Assembly (NCBI RefSeq): GCF_024105735.1
Contig: NZ_JAAAML010000003.1
Span: 248,001-312,000 of the forward strand
Length of the DNA: 64,000 nt
Origin: Parahoeflea alexandrii
GTDB taxonomy: Bacteria; Pseudomonadota; Alphaproteobacteria; Rhizobiales; Rhizobiaceae
Direction of reading: 5' to 3'
Below, piece by piece: positions 42,094 to 51,869 of the stretch. How positions within the stretch are numbered: position 1 is the first letter of the stretch; the number at the start of each line of letters is the position of its first letter. A model generated the notes under the pieces. That model did no database searches, had not been told where the DNA came from, and saw only the letters and a program-made list of their open reading frames with translations. The translations under genes were made by a program, and so were the position numbers.

Positions 42094-42399
42094 CCCGGCG
42101 GTCCCGCGCGCACGCCCCGACCGCTAACTCTTGGATGCCGATCTCGATCACATGGCTTGTCCGGCAAGCTCATGGATTCAAGGCATGCAGCACATTTTCG
42201 GACACTGTTTTCCGCTGCACTGCAAAAAAAGACCCATTTGACGGTCTATTCTCAAAAATTGCAGATGCCGTTCTCGCATCACGCGCTATGTTGTCAATCG
42301 ACCGACCCGACACCGCCCCCGATTACGGGGACATTGGCCAGGGAAAATTGGGATGTCGCACGCGAAACCAGATCGCGGCCATTAACGGAAGTCACGACT
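42094..42399. other. Right boundary of the photosynthesis cluster, no gene seen
   Basis: This 306-base stretch separates bchJ from the RND adaptor gene. The frame of the adaptor is open from 42157, but the upstream part has no hydrophobic or adaptor-like sequence. I see no convincing terminator after bchJ and no tRNA or repeat marking the boundary. Confidence 0.45.
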
Positions 42400-43644
42400 T
42401 TGAAGCTTTGGAAACAACTCGTCTTCTCGCTTGTCCTTGTCGCTGCCGCCTTTGTGACATGGTCCTGGGCCTATCCCGGAGCGCATGATGTCCTGGTCCG
42501 CAGCGGGCTTGAAAAGATCTCGTTGTTTGCCCCCGACGCGGATGGTCAAGACAAGGCATCTGCCGGTGCGCCGGGCGCCGGCGCTTCAGGCCGCCCACGC
42601 GGCGGTCGGGAGGCAATCGTTATCGTCGCGCCGGTCAGTGAGGGTCTCGTCAACGACCAGCTCACCGCAATCGGCACCGGTCAGGCGGTTCGCTCGGTTT
42701 CGGTGCGCACCCTGGTCTCCGGCCAGATTGCCGACATTCCGGTGCGGCCGGGCGGCAAGGTCGACCGTGGTGACGTGCTGATCCGCCTGGATGCGGCACA
42801 GGAGGAACTCGCCGTCGAGCGTGCCAAGCTCACTGTCAATGACGCCCGTGCCAAGGTCGACCGGCTGCAGAGCCTCGTTGCCAGCAGTGCGGCTTCGAGC
42901 GTCGAGGCCGATCAGGCGCAGAATGCGCTGGATGCCGCAGAAGTCGCCCTGCGCGAGGCCGAACTCAACCTCGCCCGGCGCACAGTGACCGCACCGATCA
43001 GCGGCTCGCTCGGCATCCTCGCCGTCAACGCCGGTGACTACGTCACCAGCCAGAGCGAGATCGCCAGCATCGATGACCGCAGCCAGATCCTGGTCGAATT
43101 CTTCGTGCCCGAACGCTTTGCCTCGGGCATGGAAATTGGCAAGGAGGTGATCGCGACTGCCAGTTCCCGCCCGGGCGAGCGCTTCACCGGCGCCATTTCA
43201 GCAGTCGACAACCGTGTCGACGAGGCGAGCCGCACCTTGCGTGTGCGTGCCCAGATCGCCAATCCCGACGACACGTTGCGCGCCGGAATGTCATTTGAGG
43301 TCAGTATCCGCTTCGAGGGGGACCGATGGCCCGCCGTCGACCCGCTGGCGGTCCAGTGGGATTCGGCCGGTGCCTATGTCTGGAAGGTCACCGACAGCAA
43401 GGCCGCGCGCGTCGACGTCGCCATCATCCAGCGCAATTCCGATTCCGTGCTGGTCAAGGCTGACCTGAGCGCGGGCGATGAAGTCGTCACCGAGGGTGTG
43501 CAGAGTGTCAGGCCCGGTTCCACCGTGCGGATCGTGGGCGGCAGCCAGCAGCCGGAGAACAGCGGTGCGTCCGAGGGCGCGGGCGAGGAACCGACAGCGC
43601 AGCGTTCAACCACAGGCAAGACCGGCAGCGGGAGCGGCGCATGA
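42400..43644 (+). CDS. RND efflux periplasmic adaptor (MFP) subunit
   Basis: This membrane-fusion protein links an RND pump to an outer-membrane channel. A signal/anchor helix (LVFSLVLVAAAFVTWSWAY) is followed by the lipoyl-barrel half motifs (VRPGGKVDRGDVLIRLDAAQ and LNLARRTVTAPISGSLGIL) around a coiled-coil hairpin, then the beta-barrel domain. I chose the TTG at 42400 because it places the helix at the N-terminus (414 aa); the open frame adds 81 unrelated residues. The C-terminal 40 residues are Ser/Gly-rich. Its stop overlaps the pump gene as ATGA. Substrate unknown. Confidence 0.88.
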   Translation: MKLWKQLVFSLVLVAAAFVTWSWAYPGAHDVLVRSGLEKISLFAPDADGQDKASAGAPGAGASGRPRGGREAIVIVAPVSEGLVNDQLTAIGTGQAVRSVSVRTLVSGQIADIPVRPGGKVDRGDVLIRLDAAQEELAVERAKLTVNDARAKVDRLQSLVASSAASSVEADQAQNALDAAEVALREAELNLARRTVTAPISGSLGILAVNAGDYVTSQSEIASIDDRSQILVEFFVPERFASGMEIGKEVIATASSRPGERFTGAISAVDNRVDEASRTLRVRAQIANPDDTLRAGMSFEVSIRFEGDRWPAVDPLAVQWDSAGAYVWKVTDSKAARVDVAIIQRNSDSVLVKADLSAGDEVVTEGVQSVRPGSTVRIVGGSQQPENSGASEGAGEEPTAQRSTTGKTGSGSGA

Positions 43645-46600
43645 GCGGCTACAATGATGACCTGACGGACCGGGAACAGACGACAGTCGACGCGGAAACA
43701 GGTGGCGGCACAGCTCTGATGATCCGCCGTCCGGTGCTGGCCCTGGTGATCAGCCTGCTCATCGTGGTTGCCGGGCTGGCCGGCCTCTACGGCGCGGAAA
43801 TCCGCGAACTGCCCGATGTCGACCGGCCGGTGATCACCGTCACCACCAACTTCGCCGGTGCCTCGCCGGAAACCGTTGACCGCGAGCTGACGGCGATCGT
43901 AGAGGGCGCGATTGCCCGCGTTTCAGGCGTTGCCTCGATGTCGTCGACCTCGACGCTTGGCCGCAGCCGGGTGACCGTCGAGTTCTCCGACAGCACCGAT
44001 CTCAATGTCGCCGCGTCCGATGTTCGCGACGCGCTCGGTCGCGTGACCAACAACATGCCTGATGGCGCCGACGATCCGCGCATCGTCAAGGCCGATGCCA
44101 ACTCCGATCCGGTGATGCGTCTGGCGGTCACATCCGACCGCTACAACGTTCAGGACATGACCATTCTTGTCGAGGACCTCGTGGTCGACCGTCTTGCGGC
44201 TGTCCCCGGGGTCGCTGATGTCAATGTCTATGGTGACCGCGAAAAGATCTTCCGTGTCGATGTCGACCAGTCTCGTCTCGCAGCCTTCGGGCTGACGCTG
44301 GCCGATCTGCGCAGCGCCTTGAGCAATGTTGCCCTTGATGTGCCCGCCGGCTCCCTGACCGCCCAGACCTCCGACATTGTCGTCCGTGCGACCGCTGATG
44401 TCACCACGCCGGAAGGCTTCGAGGATCTTTACATCAATGACCGGATCCGCTTTCGCGACGTCGCCAATGTGACACTGGGCGCCGACCCTGGCGATTCCGT
44501 GCTGCGCGCCAATGGCCGCACCGGTCTGGGCATGGGCATCATTCGCCAGTCCGCCTCCAACACGCTCGAGATTTCGCAAGGAGTGCGCGCGGCGACGCAG
44601 GCCATTCAGGCAATCCTGCCCGAAGGCGTCGACATCCGTGTGACCAGCGATGATGCCACCTTCATCAGCGGCGCCATCGATGAAGTGCGCACGACACTTA
44701 TTCTCGCCGTGCTCATCGTCATTGCCATCATCTTCCTGTTCCTGCGCGACTGGCGCGCCACCATCATTCCGGCCGTCACCCTGCCGGTGTCGCTGATCGG
44801 TGCCTTCGCGGCGATCTGGCTCGCCGGCTTCTCGGTCAACATCCTGACGCTTCTGGCGCTGGTGCTGGCCACCGGCATGGTCGTCGACGATGCCATCGTG
44901 GTGCTCGAGAACATCGTCCGCAAGCGCAACGAGGGCATGGGGGTGCGGGCTGCGGCGGTGATCGGCACCCGCGAGGTTTTCTTTGCCGTCATCACCACGA
45001 CTGCGACGCTGGCCGCGGTGTTCATTCCGATCTCGTTCCTGCCGGGGCAGGCGGGCGGGCTGTTCACCGAGTTCGGCTTCGTCCTGGCTTTCACCGTGAT
45101 GATCTCCAGTGTGGTCGCTCTGACGCTCTGCCCGATGCTGGCGTCGCGGTTGATCAAGCGGCGCGACATGTCCGCCGCCAAAACCAAGCCCAGCCGCTTC
45201 GTGGCGTTCGGCGGTTACATGTCGGGTGTCTACTCCCGGCTGCTGCGCCGCGCGCTCGATGCGCCTCTCGTTGTCATTGTCATTGCGCTGATGGCGGCGG
45301 GCGCCGCCTTTGCCCTGCTTCCCACCATTCCCCAGGAACTGACGCCACCCGAGGACCGGGCGGTTGCACTGGTCCGCATTTCCGCACCGCAGGGGGTCAG
45401 CCTCGATTACACCCGCTCGCGCATGACCGAGATCGAGCGTCTGGTCTCTCCGCTGCGCGACAGCGGGGAAGTGCAGAACATCTTCGCCATCGCCGGCACC
45501 GGCGGATCCTCCAACAACGGCTTCATGGTGCTGACCCTTGCGCCGTGGGGCGAACGCGAGCGGTCCCAGGCCGACATCGTGGGCGAACTCAACCGAGCCA
45601 TCGCCACCGTGCCGGGCTTGCGTGCCTTCGCCATCCAGCCCAACAGCCTGGGCATTCGCGGCGCCGGAAACGGACTGCAGTTCGCCTTTGTCGGCAACAG
45701 TTACGATGAGTTGGCCGAGGTCGGTCAGCAGATGGTTGAAAAGCTTGAGCAGGATCCGCGCTTCAACCAGATCCGGCTCTCCTATGAAACCACCCAGCCG
45801 CAGATCTCCGTCCAGATCGACCGCGCCCGGGCGTCGGATCTTGGCGTCAATATCGACGGGCTGGCCGAAGCTCTGCAGGCGCTGCTCGACGGCAGGGAGG
45901 TGGCGCAGGTGTTCATCGAGGACCGCTCGTTCCCGGTCAAGCTGCTGTCGACCAACAACCCGATCAACGATCCGACCGACCTTGAATCGATCTATCTCAA
46001 GGCGGGCGATGGACGCATCGTGCCGATGTCCACCATCGCCACGCTGACCGAGAAGGCCGTTGCGCCTGACCTGCGCCGTGAAAGCCAGATGCGCTCGGTT
46101 TCCATCACCGCGGGCCTGACGCCCGCCTTCGCGTTGGGTGACGCCTGGGCGGAAGCGGTCGTCATGGCCGAGCCGCTGATGCCCGGCGGCGTGCGGATCA
46201 TTCCGCTCGCAGAAGCGGCAACACTGGATCAATCCTCCAACGACATGCTGATCACATTCGGAATTGCCATCATCGTCGTGCTTCTGGTCCTGTCGGCGCA
46301 GTTTGAAAGCTTCGTCAGCGCCTTCATCATCATCTCTACCGTGCCGCTGGGGCTGGCCTGTGCCATCTTCGCCATGGCGATGACCGGCGGCTCGCTCAAT
46401 GTCTACAGCCAGATCGGGCTGGTGTTGCTTGTGGGGGTGATGGCCAAGAACGGGATTCTGATCGTCGAGTTTGCCAACCAGTTGCGCAATACCGGCATGG
46501 ATATCCGCTCCGCCATCGAGGAAGCCTCCAACATCCGCCTCAGGCCGGTGATGATGACGATGATCTCGACGGTGCTTGGTTCTGTTCCGTTGCTGCTGGC

Positions 46601-46829
46601 CTTCGGTGCCGGCGCGGAAGCCCGCGTTGCACTCGGCTGGGTCATCGTCGGCGGTCTCGGCCTGGCGATGATCGCCACTCTGTTCCTCACGCCTGTCGCC
46701 TATCTGCTGCTGGCCCGTTTCGCCACGCCGTCCGCCGAGGAAGAGCGCCGGCTCGATGTGGAGTTGCGCGAAGCAGGCGAGTTGGCAAACAGGCGCAACG
46801 CGCAGCCGGAGCTTTCGCCCGGCGAATAA
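43641..46829 (+). CDS. RND efflux pump inner-membrane transporter (AcrB/MexF family)
   Basis: The 1062-residue hydrophobe/amphiphile-efflux RND protein has 12 transmembrane helices with two large periplasmic loops. The proton-relay aspartates are present in helix 4 (ATGMVVDDAIVVLENIVRKR), and the helix-10 lysine region VMAKNGILIVEFANQLR is conserved. A hydrophilic extension of about 30 residues precedes TM1 and another follows the last helix. No outer-membrane channel gene lies beside it. It forms an operon with the adaptor. Confidence 0.95.
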   Translation: MSGYNDDLTDREQTTVDAETGGGTALMIRRPVLALVISLLIVVAGLAGLYGAEIRELPDVDRPVITVTTNFAGASPETVDRELTAIVEGAIARVSGVASMSSTSTLGRSRVTVEFSDSTDLNVAASDVRDALGRVTNNMPDGADDPRIVKADANSDPVMRLAVTSDRYNVQDMTILVEDLVVDRLAAVPGVADVNVYGDREKIFRVDVDQSRLAAFGLTLADLRSALSNVALDVPAGSLTAQTSDIVVRATADVTTPEGFEDLYINDRIRFRDVANVTLGADPGDSVLRANGRTGLGMGIIRQSASNTLEISQGVRAATQAIQAILPEGVDIRVTSDDATFISGAIDEVRTTLILAVLIVIAIIFLFLRDWRATIIPAVTLPVSLIGAFAAIWLAGFSVNILTLLALVLATGMVVDDAIVVLENIVRKRNEGMGVRAAAVIGTREVFFAVITTTATLAAVFIPISFLPGQAGGLFTEFGFVLAFTVMISSVVALTLCPMLASRLIKRRDMSAAKTKPSRFVAFGGYMSGVYSRLLRRALDAPLVVIVIALMAAGAAFALLPTIPQELTPPEDRAVALVRISAPQGVSLDYTRSRMTEIERLVSPLRDSGEVQNIFAIAGTGGSSNNGFMVLTLAPWGERERSQADIVGELNRAIATVPGLRAFAIQPNSLGIRGAGNGLQFAFVGNSYDELAEVGQQMVEKLEQDPRFNQIRLSYETTQPQISVQIDRARASDLGVNIDGLAEALQALLDGREVAQVFIEDRSFPVKLLSTNNPINDPTDLESIYLKAGDGRIVPMSTIATLTEKAVAPDLRRESQMRSVSITAGLTPAFALGDAWAEAVVMAEPLMPGGVRIIPLAEAATLDQSSNDMLITFGIAIIVVLLVLSAQFESFVSAFIIISTVPLGLACAIFAMAMTGGSLNVYSQIGLVLLVGVMAKNGILIVEFANQLRNTGMDIRSAIEEASNIRLRPVMMTMISTVLGSVPLLLAFGAGAEARVALGWVIVGGLGLAMIATLFLTPVAYLLLARFATPSAEEERRLDVELREAGELANRRNAQPELSPGE

Positions 46830-46932
46830 ACCGGCAGAAAAAGACCCGCGGCCCGATGGCGACAATTGGCGGGGCATTTTCGTGCCTGGCCGCGCTCTCG
46901 TAGGGCGCGGGTAGCGGGGGTGGACTGACGGC

Positions 46933-47871
46933 TTAGCCGCGCTTGAGAACGCGCTTTCCAACACTGTAACCGGCCAGCAGAACCAGTCCGACCGCCAGGC
47001 CGAAGATGCCGCTGATCAGGGCTTCCATGGCCCAGCCGAGAAGGCCCGGTGCGAAAGTGACGGAATCCCGCACCATCGCTGACATGTCCTTGACGAAATG
47101 CTCGAGCGTGTCGAGGCCGAAGGTTGCCAGGCCATGGATGATGATCGACCCGCCAACCCAGAGCATGGCGGCCGTGCCGACGCTCGCAACCGTTTCCATG
47201 AAGGCGGGCATGCCGCGGACGATCGCACGGCCAAGGCTGCGGGTCGCGTCGAAATAGGCGCCCTGGGCCATCTTCAGCCCGACATCGTCCGCCTTCACAA
47301 GGATCGCCACGCTGCCATAGACCAGAACGGTGATGCCGATGGCCACCACCGCAAGCACAAGGCCTTCCATCCACAGCGAACTGGCCTCGATCGAGGACAG
47401 CGCAATGGTCATGATTTCGGCAGACAGGATGAAGTCGGTCTTGATCGCACCCGCAACCCGCTGCTTCTCGAGATGGGCGTGGTCGATCGGATTGCCGTCA
47501 TCGACAGGCAGCGGTTCGGGATGAAACAGGTGCCATATCTTCTCCGCCCCCTCGAAACACAGATAGGCGCCTCCGACCATCAACAGCGGTGGCAGCATCC
47601 ATGGCGCGAACGCGTTCAGCAGCATGGCGATCGGCAGCAGGATGACCAGCTTGTTGAAAATCGATCCGCGCGCAATCTGCCAGACGATGGGCAGCTCCCG
47701 CGCTGCCGGAAGGCCGTGGACATATTTCGGCGTGACCGCCGTGTCGTCGATCAGGATGCCGGCTGTCTTGACCCCGACCTTGGCAGCCTGCGCTGTAACG
47801 TCGTCGAGTTGCGCTGCAGCCAGCTTGGTCAGGGCTGCAACGTCATCCAGAAGGGCAAGCAATCCGCTCAT
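46933..47871 (-). CDS. DUF808 family membrane protein
   Basis: This 312-residue protein of the DUF808 (YedI-like) family has several transmembrane helices. The N-terminus MSGLLALLDDVAALTKLAA and FEGAEKIWHLFHPEPLP are hallmarks. The ATG at 47871 is preceded by AGGAA; the open frame upstream is unrelated. Function unknown; it stands alone and convergent to the RND operon. Confidence 0.9.
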   Translation of the reverse strand: MSGLLALLDDVAALTKLAAAQLDDVTAQAAKVGVKTAGILIDDTAVTPKYVHGLPAARELPIVWQIARGSIFNKLVILLPIAMLLNAFAPWMLPPLLMVGGAYLCFEGAEKIWHLFHPEPLPVDDGNPIDHAHLEKQRVAGAIKTDFILSAEIMTIALSSIEASSLWMEGLVLAVVAIGITVLVYGSVAILVKADDVGLKMAQGAYFDATRSLGRAIVRGMPAFMETVASVGTAAMLWVGGSIIIHGLATFGLDTLEHFVKDMSAMVRDSVTFAPGLLGWAMEALISGIFGLAVGLVLLAGYSVGKRVLKRG

Positions 47872-48233
47872 TTTGTCAGTTCCTATTCTTGCCTGCTCCG
47901 TGGCCGGTGTCGATCGGCCTATCTGATGCGGTCGGTGGCGGCAACTCCGGCCGGCATCGCATTGGCAACTTGCGAAATCCGGAAAGGTTCCGCAAGCTTC
48001 GTGGGGCAAATATCCCGGGGACGCCGCTCCGCCCGCTCAGGACACGCGCGCATGAAGCGTCTGCATCCTGCTCGCCGGCGAGAACGGGCCCAGCACCCTA
48101 CACTGTAGATTGCGCGGTGTGCGGCCCTTGTGCCGCCTGCCGGTGGCAAGCCTGTTTCTCTGTTGCGGGTTGCATTCGTGACGCGGATCGGGATCATGCA
48201 CGGCGGGTAGAGGCAGCCTTTGAGGGGGAAGAC
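47872..48233. other. Divergent intergenic region between DUF808 and EamA genes
   Basis: This 362-base stretch has no convincing gene. A hairpin CTTGCG/CGCAAG with further imperfect pairs lies at 47969-47996. The EamA frame is open throughout most of it but without membrane-type sequence or a ribosome binding site until the GTG at 48234. Confidence 0.45.
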
Positions 48234-49115
48234 GTGCAGCAACAGGGGTTTGAATTGCGGGCCAGCACCATGACCGGAATCGTCATGATGTGTGTGGGCG
48301 TGGCCAGCCTCTGCGTCAATGATGCGCTGGCCAAGACCCTCACCGAAGGCTATTCGCCGCTGCAGATCCAGTTCATGCGCAACCTGATCGCGCTGCCTTT
48401 CGCGTTGCTGATTGCATTCAAGATGGGCGGAACACCGGCTCTGCGTTCTCATCGTCCGCTGGCGCATCTACTGCGCGGCACGCTGTGGATCAGCGCCACT
48501 TTCATGTTCTTCACCAGTATCATGTATCTGGGCCTGGCCGAGGCGACCGCGCTGATCTTTGTCGCGCCGCTGTTCATCACCGCGATCTCCGCCATGTTCC
48601 TGGGCGAGCATGTCGGCTGGCGCCGCTGGCTGGCCGTGCTTGCGGGTTTTGCCGGCGTTCTGATCGTGGTCCGGCCCGGCGGGTCGACATTTCAGCTGAT
48701 TTCGCTGCTGCCGGTGGCGACCGCCTTTGTCTACGCGTTGCTGATGCTCAGCGCTCGCTGGGTGGATTCGCGCGAGAGCGTCTGGACCCTGCTGCTTTAC
48801 CTGACAGCGACCGGCGCCTTGCTGAGCGCCTTCATCGTGCCGCTGGTCTGGGTCCCGGTGCGGCTTGAGGATGTGTGGCTGTTTGTCGGCATAGCCGTCT
48901 TCGGAACCGCGGGCATGACGCTGATTACCCAGGCGTTCCGGCTGGCGCCGGCGGTCGTCGTGGCACCGCTCGATTACACCGCCCTGTTGTGGGCCACCAT
49001 CCTCGGCTGGCTGTTCTGGAACGAGATCCCCGACGCGATGACCTTTGTCGGCGCGGCGGTGATCGTTGTGAGTGGTGTTTTCATCATCCTGCGCGAACAC
49101 TCAGCCGTCGAGTGA
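48234..49115 (+). CDS. EamA/DMT-family transporter
   Basis: This 293-residue protein with ten predicted helices (two EamA repeats) is a drug/metabolite-type transporter. GYSPLQIQFMRNLIALPFALLI in repeat 1 and DYTALLWATILGWLFWNEIPD in repeat 2 are typical. I chose the GTG at 48234 with AGGGGG 6 bases upstream; an ATG 13 codons later (MTGIVMMCVG) is the other option. Substrate is unknown. Confidence 0.88.
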   Translation: MQQQGFELRASTMTGIVMMCVGVASLCVNDALAKTLTEGYSPLQIQFMRNLIALPFALLIAFKMGGTPALRSHRPLAHLLRGTLWISATFMFFTSIMYLGLAEATALIFVAPLFITAISAMFLGEHVGWRRWLAVLAGFAGVLIVVRPGGSTFQLISLLPVATAFVYALLMLSARWVDSRESVWTLLLYLTATGALLSAFIVPLVWVPVRLEDVWLFVGIAVFGTAGMTLITQAFRLAPAVVVAPLDYTALLWATILGWLFWNEIPDAMTFVGAAVIVVSGVFIILREHSAVE

Positions 49116-49177
49116 TCGCGGTTCGCGCCATGACGGTGAACCAAGTCTGCGGGTCAGCCAGTGAACCGTCCCGGTGA

Positions 49178-50572
49178 TCAGTTCGTTGGCATCCGGTTCC
49201 AGGCGTCGAGGGCTGCGATCTTGTAGGCTTCGGCCAGCGTCGGATAGTTGAACGCGTTCTCGACGAAGTATTCGAGCGTGCCTTTGAGATTGAGCACCGC
49301 CTGGCCGATATGGATGAGCTCGGTCGCTCCCTCGCCGACAATGTGGCAGCCCAGGAGCCGCCGCGTCTTCAGCGAGAAGATCATCTTCAGCATGCCGTTC
49401 CCCAGCCCCATGATGTGCCCGCGCGAGGTCTCGCGGAACCGCGCCACGCCGCATTCATAGGCAATGCCGCGCTCGATCACTTCCTCCTCGGTCATGCCGA
49501 CGGTGGAGATTTCCGGCACCGAGTAGATCCCGTAGGGAAAGAATTTCGGCGGCTCATGGGCATGCCGGCCAAGCGCGTGGCAGGCGGCGATACGGCCCTG
49601 TTCCATCGATGTCGAGGCCAGGCTCGGAAACCCGATCACGTCGCCAGCGGCATAGATCGACGGCACTTCGGTGGCGAACGTCACCGGGTCGACCTTGATC
49701 CGCCCGCGGCTGTCGCTCTCGAGCCCGCAGGCCGCAAGGTTGAGGCTGGCGGTGGCGCCCATGCGGCCGGCTGCAAACAGCACCATCTCGGCGCGGATGT
49801 TGCGCCCGCCCTCCATCTGGATCTCGCACATGCCGTCGTCGAGCTTGCTGATCTTCTCGGCTTTCCGGCCGAAGCGCAGCACCATGCCGCGGTCCTTGAG
49901 TTGGTGGGTGAAATCGCCGATCAGCTCCCGGTCGATGAAGTCGAGCATGGTCTCGCGCGGCTCGATCAGCGTCACATGCACGTCGAGCGAACTGAAGATC
50001 GTCGCATACTCGATTCCGATGACCCCGGCGCCGATCACAGCGATCGAGCGGGGCAGGTGGTCGAGCGACAGGATCCCGTCGCTGTCGAAGATCTGCCTGT
50101 CGTCAAACGGTACGTAGTCGGGGCGGAACGGCACCGTACCGACCGCCAGCAGGATGGAATCGGCGGAGAACTCGAAGCTCTCGCCCTGTTCGCCATCGAC
50201 CGCGATGGTATTCTTGTCCTTGAACCGGGCATCGCCCCTGAGCGTGGTGACCTGGTTGCGGGCAAATTGGTGTTCGAGCACCTCGATCTCGTGGTTGAGC
50301 GTAATGTCGAGCCGGGCCCTGAGATCGCCCGCCGTCAGGTCCTGCTTGACCCGGTAGGACCGGCCGTAGAACCCGCGCTCGCGCCATCCGGAAAGGTTCA
50401 GCGCGGTTTCCCTGAGTGTCTTCGATGGAATGGTGCCGGTGTGGACCGAGACCCCGCCGACCCGGTGGCCGCGTTCCACGACCAGAACCTTCTTGCCGAA
50501 TTTCGCAGCCTGGATGGCCGCCCGCCGCCCCGCCGGGCCGCTGCCGATAACGATGAAGTCGTAATGTTCCAT
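49178..50572 (-). CDS. sthA: Soluble NAD(P)+ transhydrogenase SthA
   Basis: SthA is an FAD enzyme that reoxidises NADPH with NAD+, balancing the pyridine nucleotides. The 464-residue protein has FAD motif FIVIGSGPAGRRAAIQAAKFG at the N-terminus and NAD motif IAVIGAGVIGIEYATIFSSL in the middle. In place of the redox-active CxxxxC of lipoamide dehydrogenases it has GVSVHTGTIPSKTLRE, which is what separates SthA from its relatives. A 24-bp palindrome lies 22 bases upstream of its start. Confidence 0.93.
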   Translation of the reverse strand: MEHYDFIVIGSGPAGRRAAIQAAKFGKKVLVVERGHRVGGVSVHTGTIPSKTLRETALNLSGWRERGFYGRSYRVKQDLTAGDLRARLDITLNHEIEVLEHQFARNQVTTLRGDARFKDKNTIAVDGEQGESFEFSADSILLAVGTVPFRPDYVPFDDRQIFDSDGILSLDHLPRSIAVIGAGVIGIEYATIFSSLDVHVTLIEPRETMLDFIDRELIGDFTHQLKDRGMVLRFGRKAEKISKLDDGMCEIQMEGGRNIRAEMVLFAAGRMGATASLNLAACGLESDSRGRIKVDPVTFATEVPSIYAAGDVIGFPSLASTSMEQGRIAACHALGRHAHEPPKFFPYGIYSVPEISTVGMTEEEVIERGIAYECGVARFRETSRGHIMGLGNGMLKMIFSLKTRRLLGCHIVGEGATELIHIGQAVLNLKGTLEYFVENAFNYPTLAEAYKIAALDAWNRMPTN

Positions 50573-50593
50573 GAATAGAAGCCCAGGGTCCGG

Positions 50594-50617
50594 GATTGAT
50601 TAAAACTTTAATCAATC
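50594..50617. promoter_or_regulatory. Perfect 24-bp palindromic operator upstream of sthA
   Basis: GATTGATTAAA and TTTAATCAATC are perfect inverted repeats separated by AC, ending 22 bases before the sthA ATG (minus strand). A symmetric AT-rich palindrome of this length next to a start suggests a dimeric repressor such as a TetR- or MarR-type protein; the regulator is not adjacent. Confidence 0.6.
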
Positions 50618-50824
50618 AGACCACGAAGCTTCTAAGGAATCGTTGCTGCGCTGCGGGAAAGGTGGGGCAGGCCTGCATTGATCGCAGATGGTTGTCGAAG
50701 ATTGCGGTGCGGTGAGCGGCTGCCACGGGAGGAAAGGGGATGTTCGCTGCGGTGAGTGAATCGAACCGAATGCCACGGCACGCAGGCTTTCAATCTTTTG
50801 ATGCGGCGCGGATTGTCTCCACGA

Positions 50825-51706
50825 TTATGCTGGTTCGAGGGCCACGGTACCTTCCCTGCTCGGAGCCGTACCGAACTTGCGCTGGTAGTCGCGGCTGAAA
50901 TGGGTGGGGCTTTCGTAGCCCACCTCGAAACTTGCCGACGCCACGCTGTGATGGCCTGCTCTCAACAGGTCGCGCGCGGCAATCATGCGCAAATCCTTCT
51001 GGTATTGCAGGGGCGTTGTCCCGGTGACCTGTTTGAAATGACCATGAAACGAGGATTGGCTCATGCCTGCCAACTGGGCGAGTTCCGGTATCGACAGGTT
51101 CTGCCGGAAATCCCTCTTGATATGCACGATTGCCTTCGCCACACGGCTTGCATGACTGTCGATCGACAACAGGTTGCGCAACATTCCTCCAATCGGTGAG
51201 ATGAGCAGGCGAAAGTGGATCTCCCGCAGAATAGACGGGCCCAGAACCTCGGCTTCAACGGAGCTGTTCATCAATGCAAGATACCTGCCGATCGTCTCGA
51301 TCACCTTTGTGTCGGCGGGACCTGCTGCAAGCGAGCGGTGAGGCATCATCTCCTTGGAAACGGAACTGATCTGGTCATAAAGGCTTCTCAGCATGCCGTG
51401 CTCGAGGGATACAATCAGCGCCAGGTAGGGCTTGTCCACGGAAGCGGAAACAATGCGCGATTGGACGGGAAGATCGTGGCTGACAATAAGCGCGCTGCCG
51501 GCGTGCAGGGTGACGAACTGATCGCCGACCGACGTCTCCTTTGCCCCCTGCAGGACCAGGCACGCCACCGGCTTGTAGACGACTGCATCAAATTCGCTGA
51601 CCTCCATGGTTTGCAGGACGGTCAAATTCGGCAATGCGGCGCGATTGTCCTGCCTGTGGCGGTTCGAATAGGCGAGTGCCGGGGCAATCAGGTCTGAATA
51701 CTGCAT
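50825..51706 (-). CDS. AraC-family transcriptional regulator
   Basis: The 293-residue regulator has an N-terminal AraC_N ligand-binding cupin (about residues 20-180) and two C-terminal HTH motifs (about 195-285; LSIPELAQLAGMSQSSFHGHFKQVTG and ASFEVGYESPTHFSRDYQRKFG). The AraC_N type is often found beside oxidoreductases. It is divergent from the aldo/keto reductase gene and probably controls it and itself. Confidence 0.92.
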   Translation of the reverse strand: MQYSDLIAPALAYSNRHRQDNRAALPNLTVLQTMEVSEFDAVVYKPVACLVLQGAKETSVGDQFVTLHAGSALIVSHDLPVQSRIVSASVDKPYLALIVSLEHGMLRSLYDQISSVSKEMMPHRSLAAGPADTKVIETIGRYLALMNSSVEAEVLGPSILREIHFRLLISPIGGMLRNLLSIDSHASRVAKAIVHIKRDFRQNLSIPELAQLAGMSQSSFHGHFKQVTGTTPLQYQKDLRMIAARDLLRAGHHSVASASFEVGYESPTHFSRDYQRKFGTAPSREGTVALEPA

Positions 51707-51711
51707 GTTTT

Positions 51712-51803
51712 CATCCTATTTGGATGTTTTGTACCATTTCTTGAGGCATTCTGCATCCATTTCTCCTTTCAATTGGAGGAATTGGCAGATCTTTCGAAGG
51801 ATG
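51712..51803. promoter_or_regulatory. Repeated GGATG/CATCC elements in the AraC-AKR promoter region
   Basis: The divergent 163-base gap holds four copies of GGATG/CATCC at 51712-51716, 51722-51726, 51754-51758 and 51799-51803. The first two form a 5-bp inverted repeat, and TGGATG/CATCCA (51721 and 51754) a wider one. A direct repeat AATTGG (51771 and 51780) lies among them. These are candidate binding sites for the adjacent AraC regulator. Confidence 0.4.
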
Positions 51804-51869
51804 TGGCAGGCGGGGCCAATTCGTGTCCGATAGTCTGGCCCGATCGCTTAATCGCAATCGGAGACGACC

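Noticed and set aside
43923-46964. 1013-codon open frame antisense to the RND pump
   Set aside because: The frame mirrors a GC-rich gene read with favourable codon bias; its translation is low-complexity, rich in His, Arg, Gly and Asp, without domains. The plus-strand RND protein is unmistakable.
50430-50460. SthA lacks the redox-active disulfide of lipoamide dehydrogenases
   Set aside because: This is the normal state for soluble transhydrogenases and helps to identify the family; it is not a defect.
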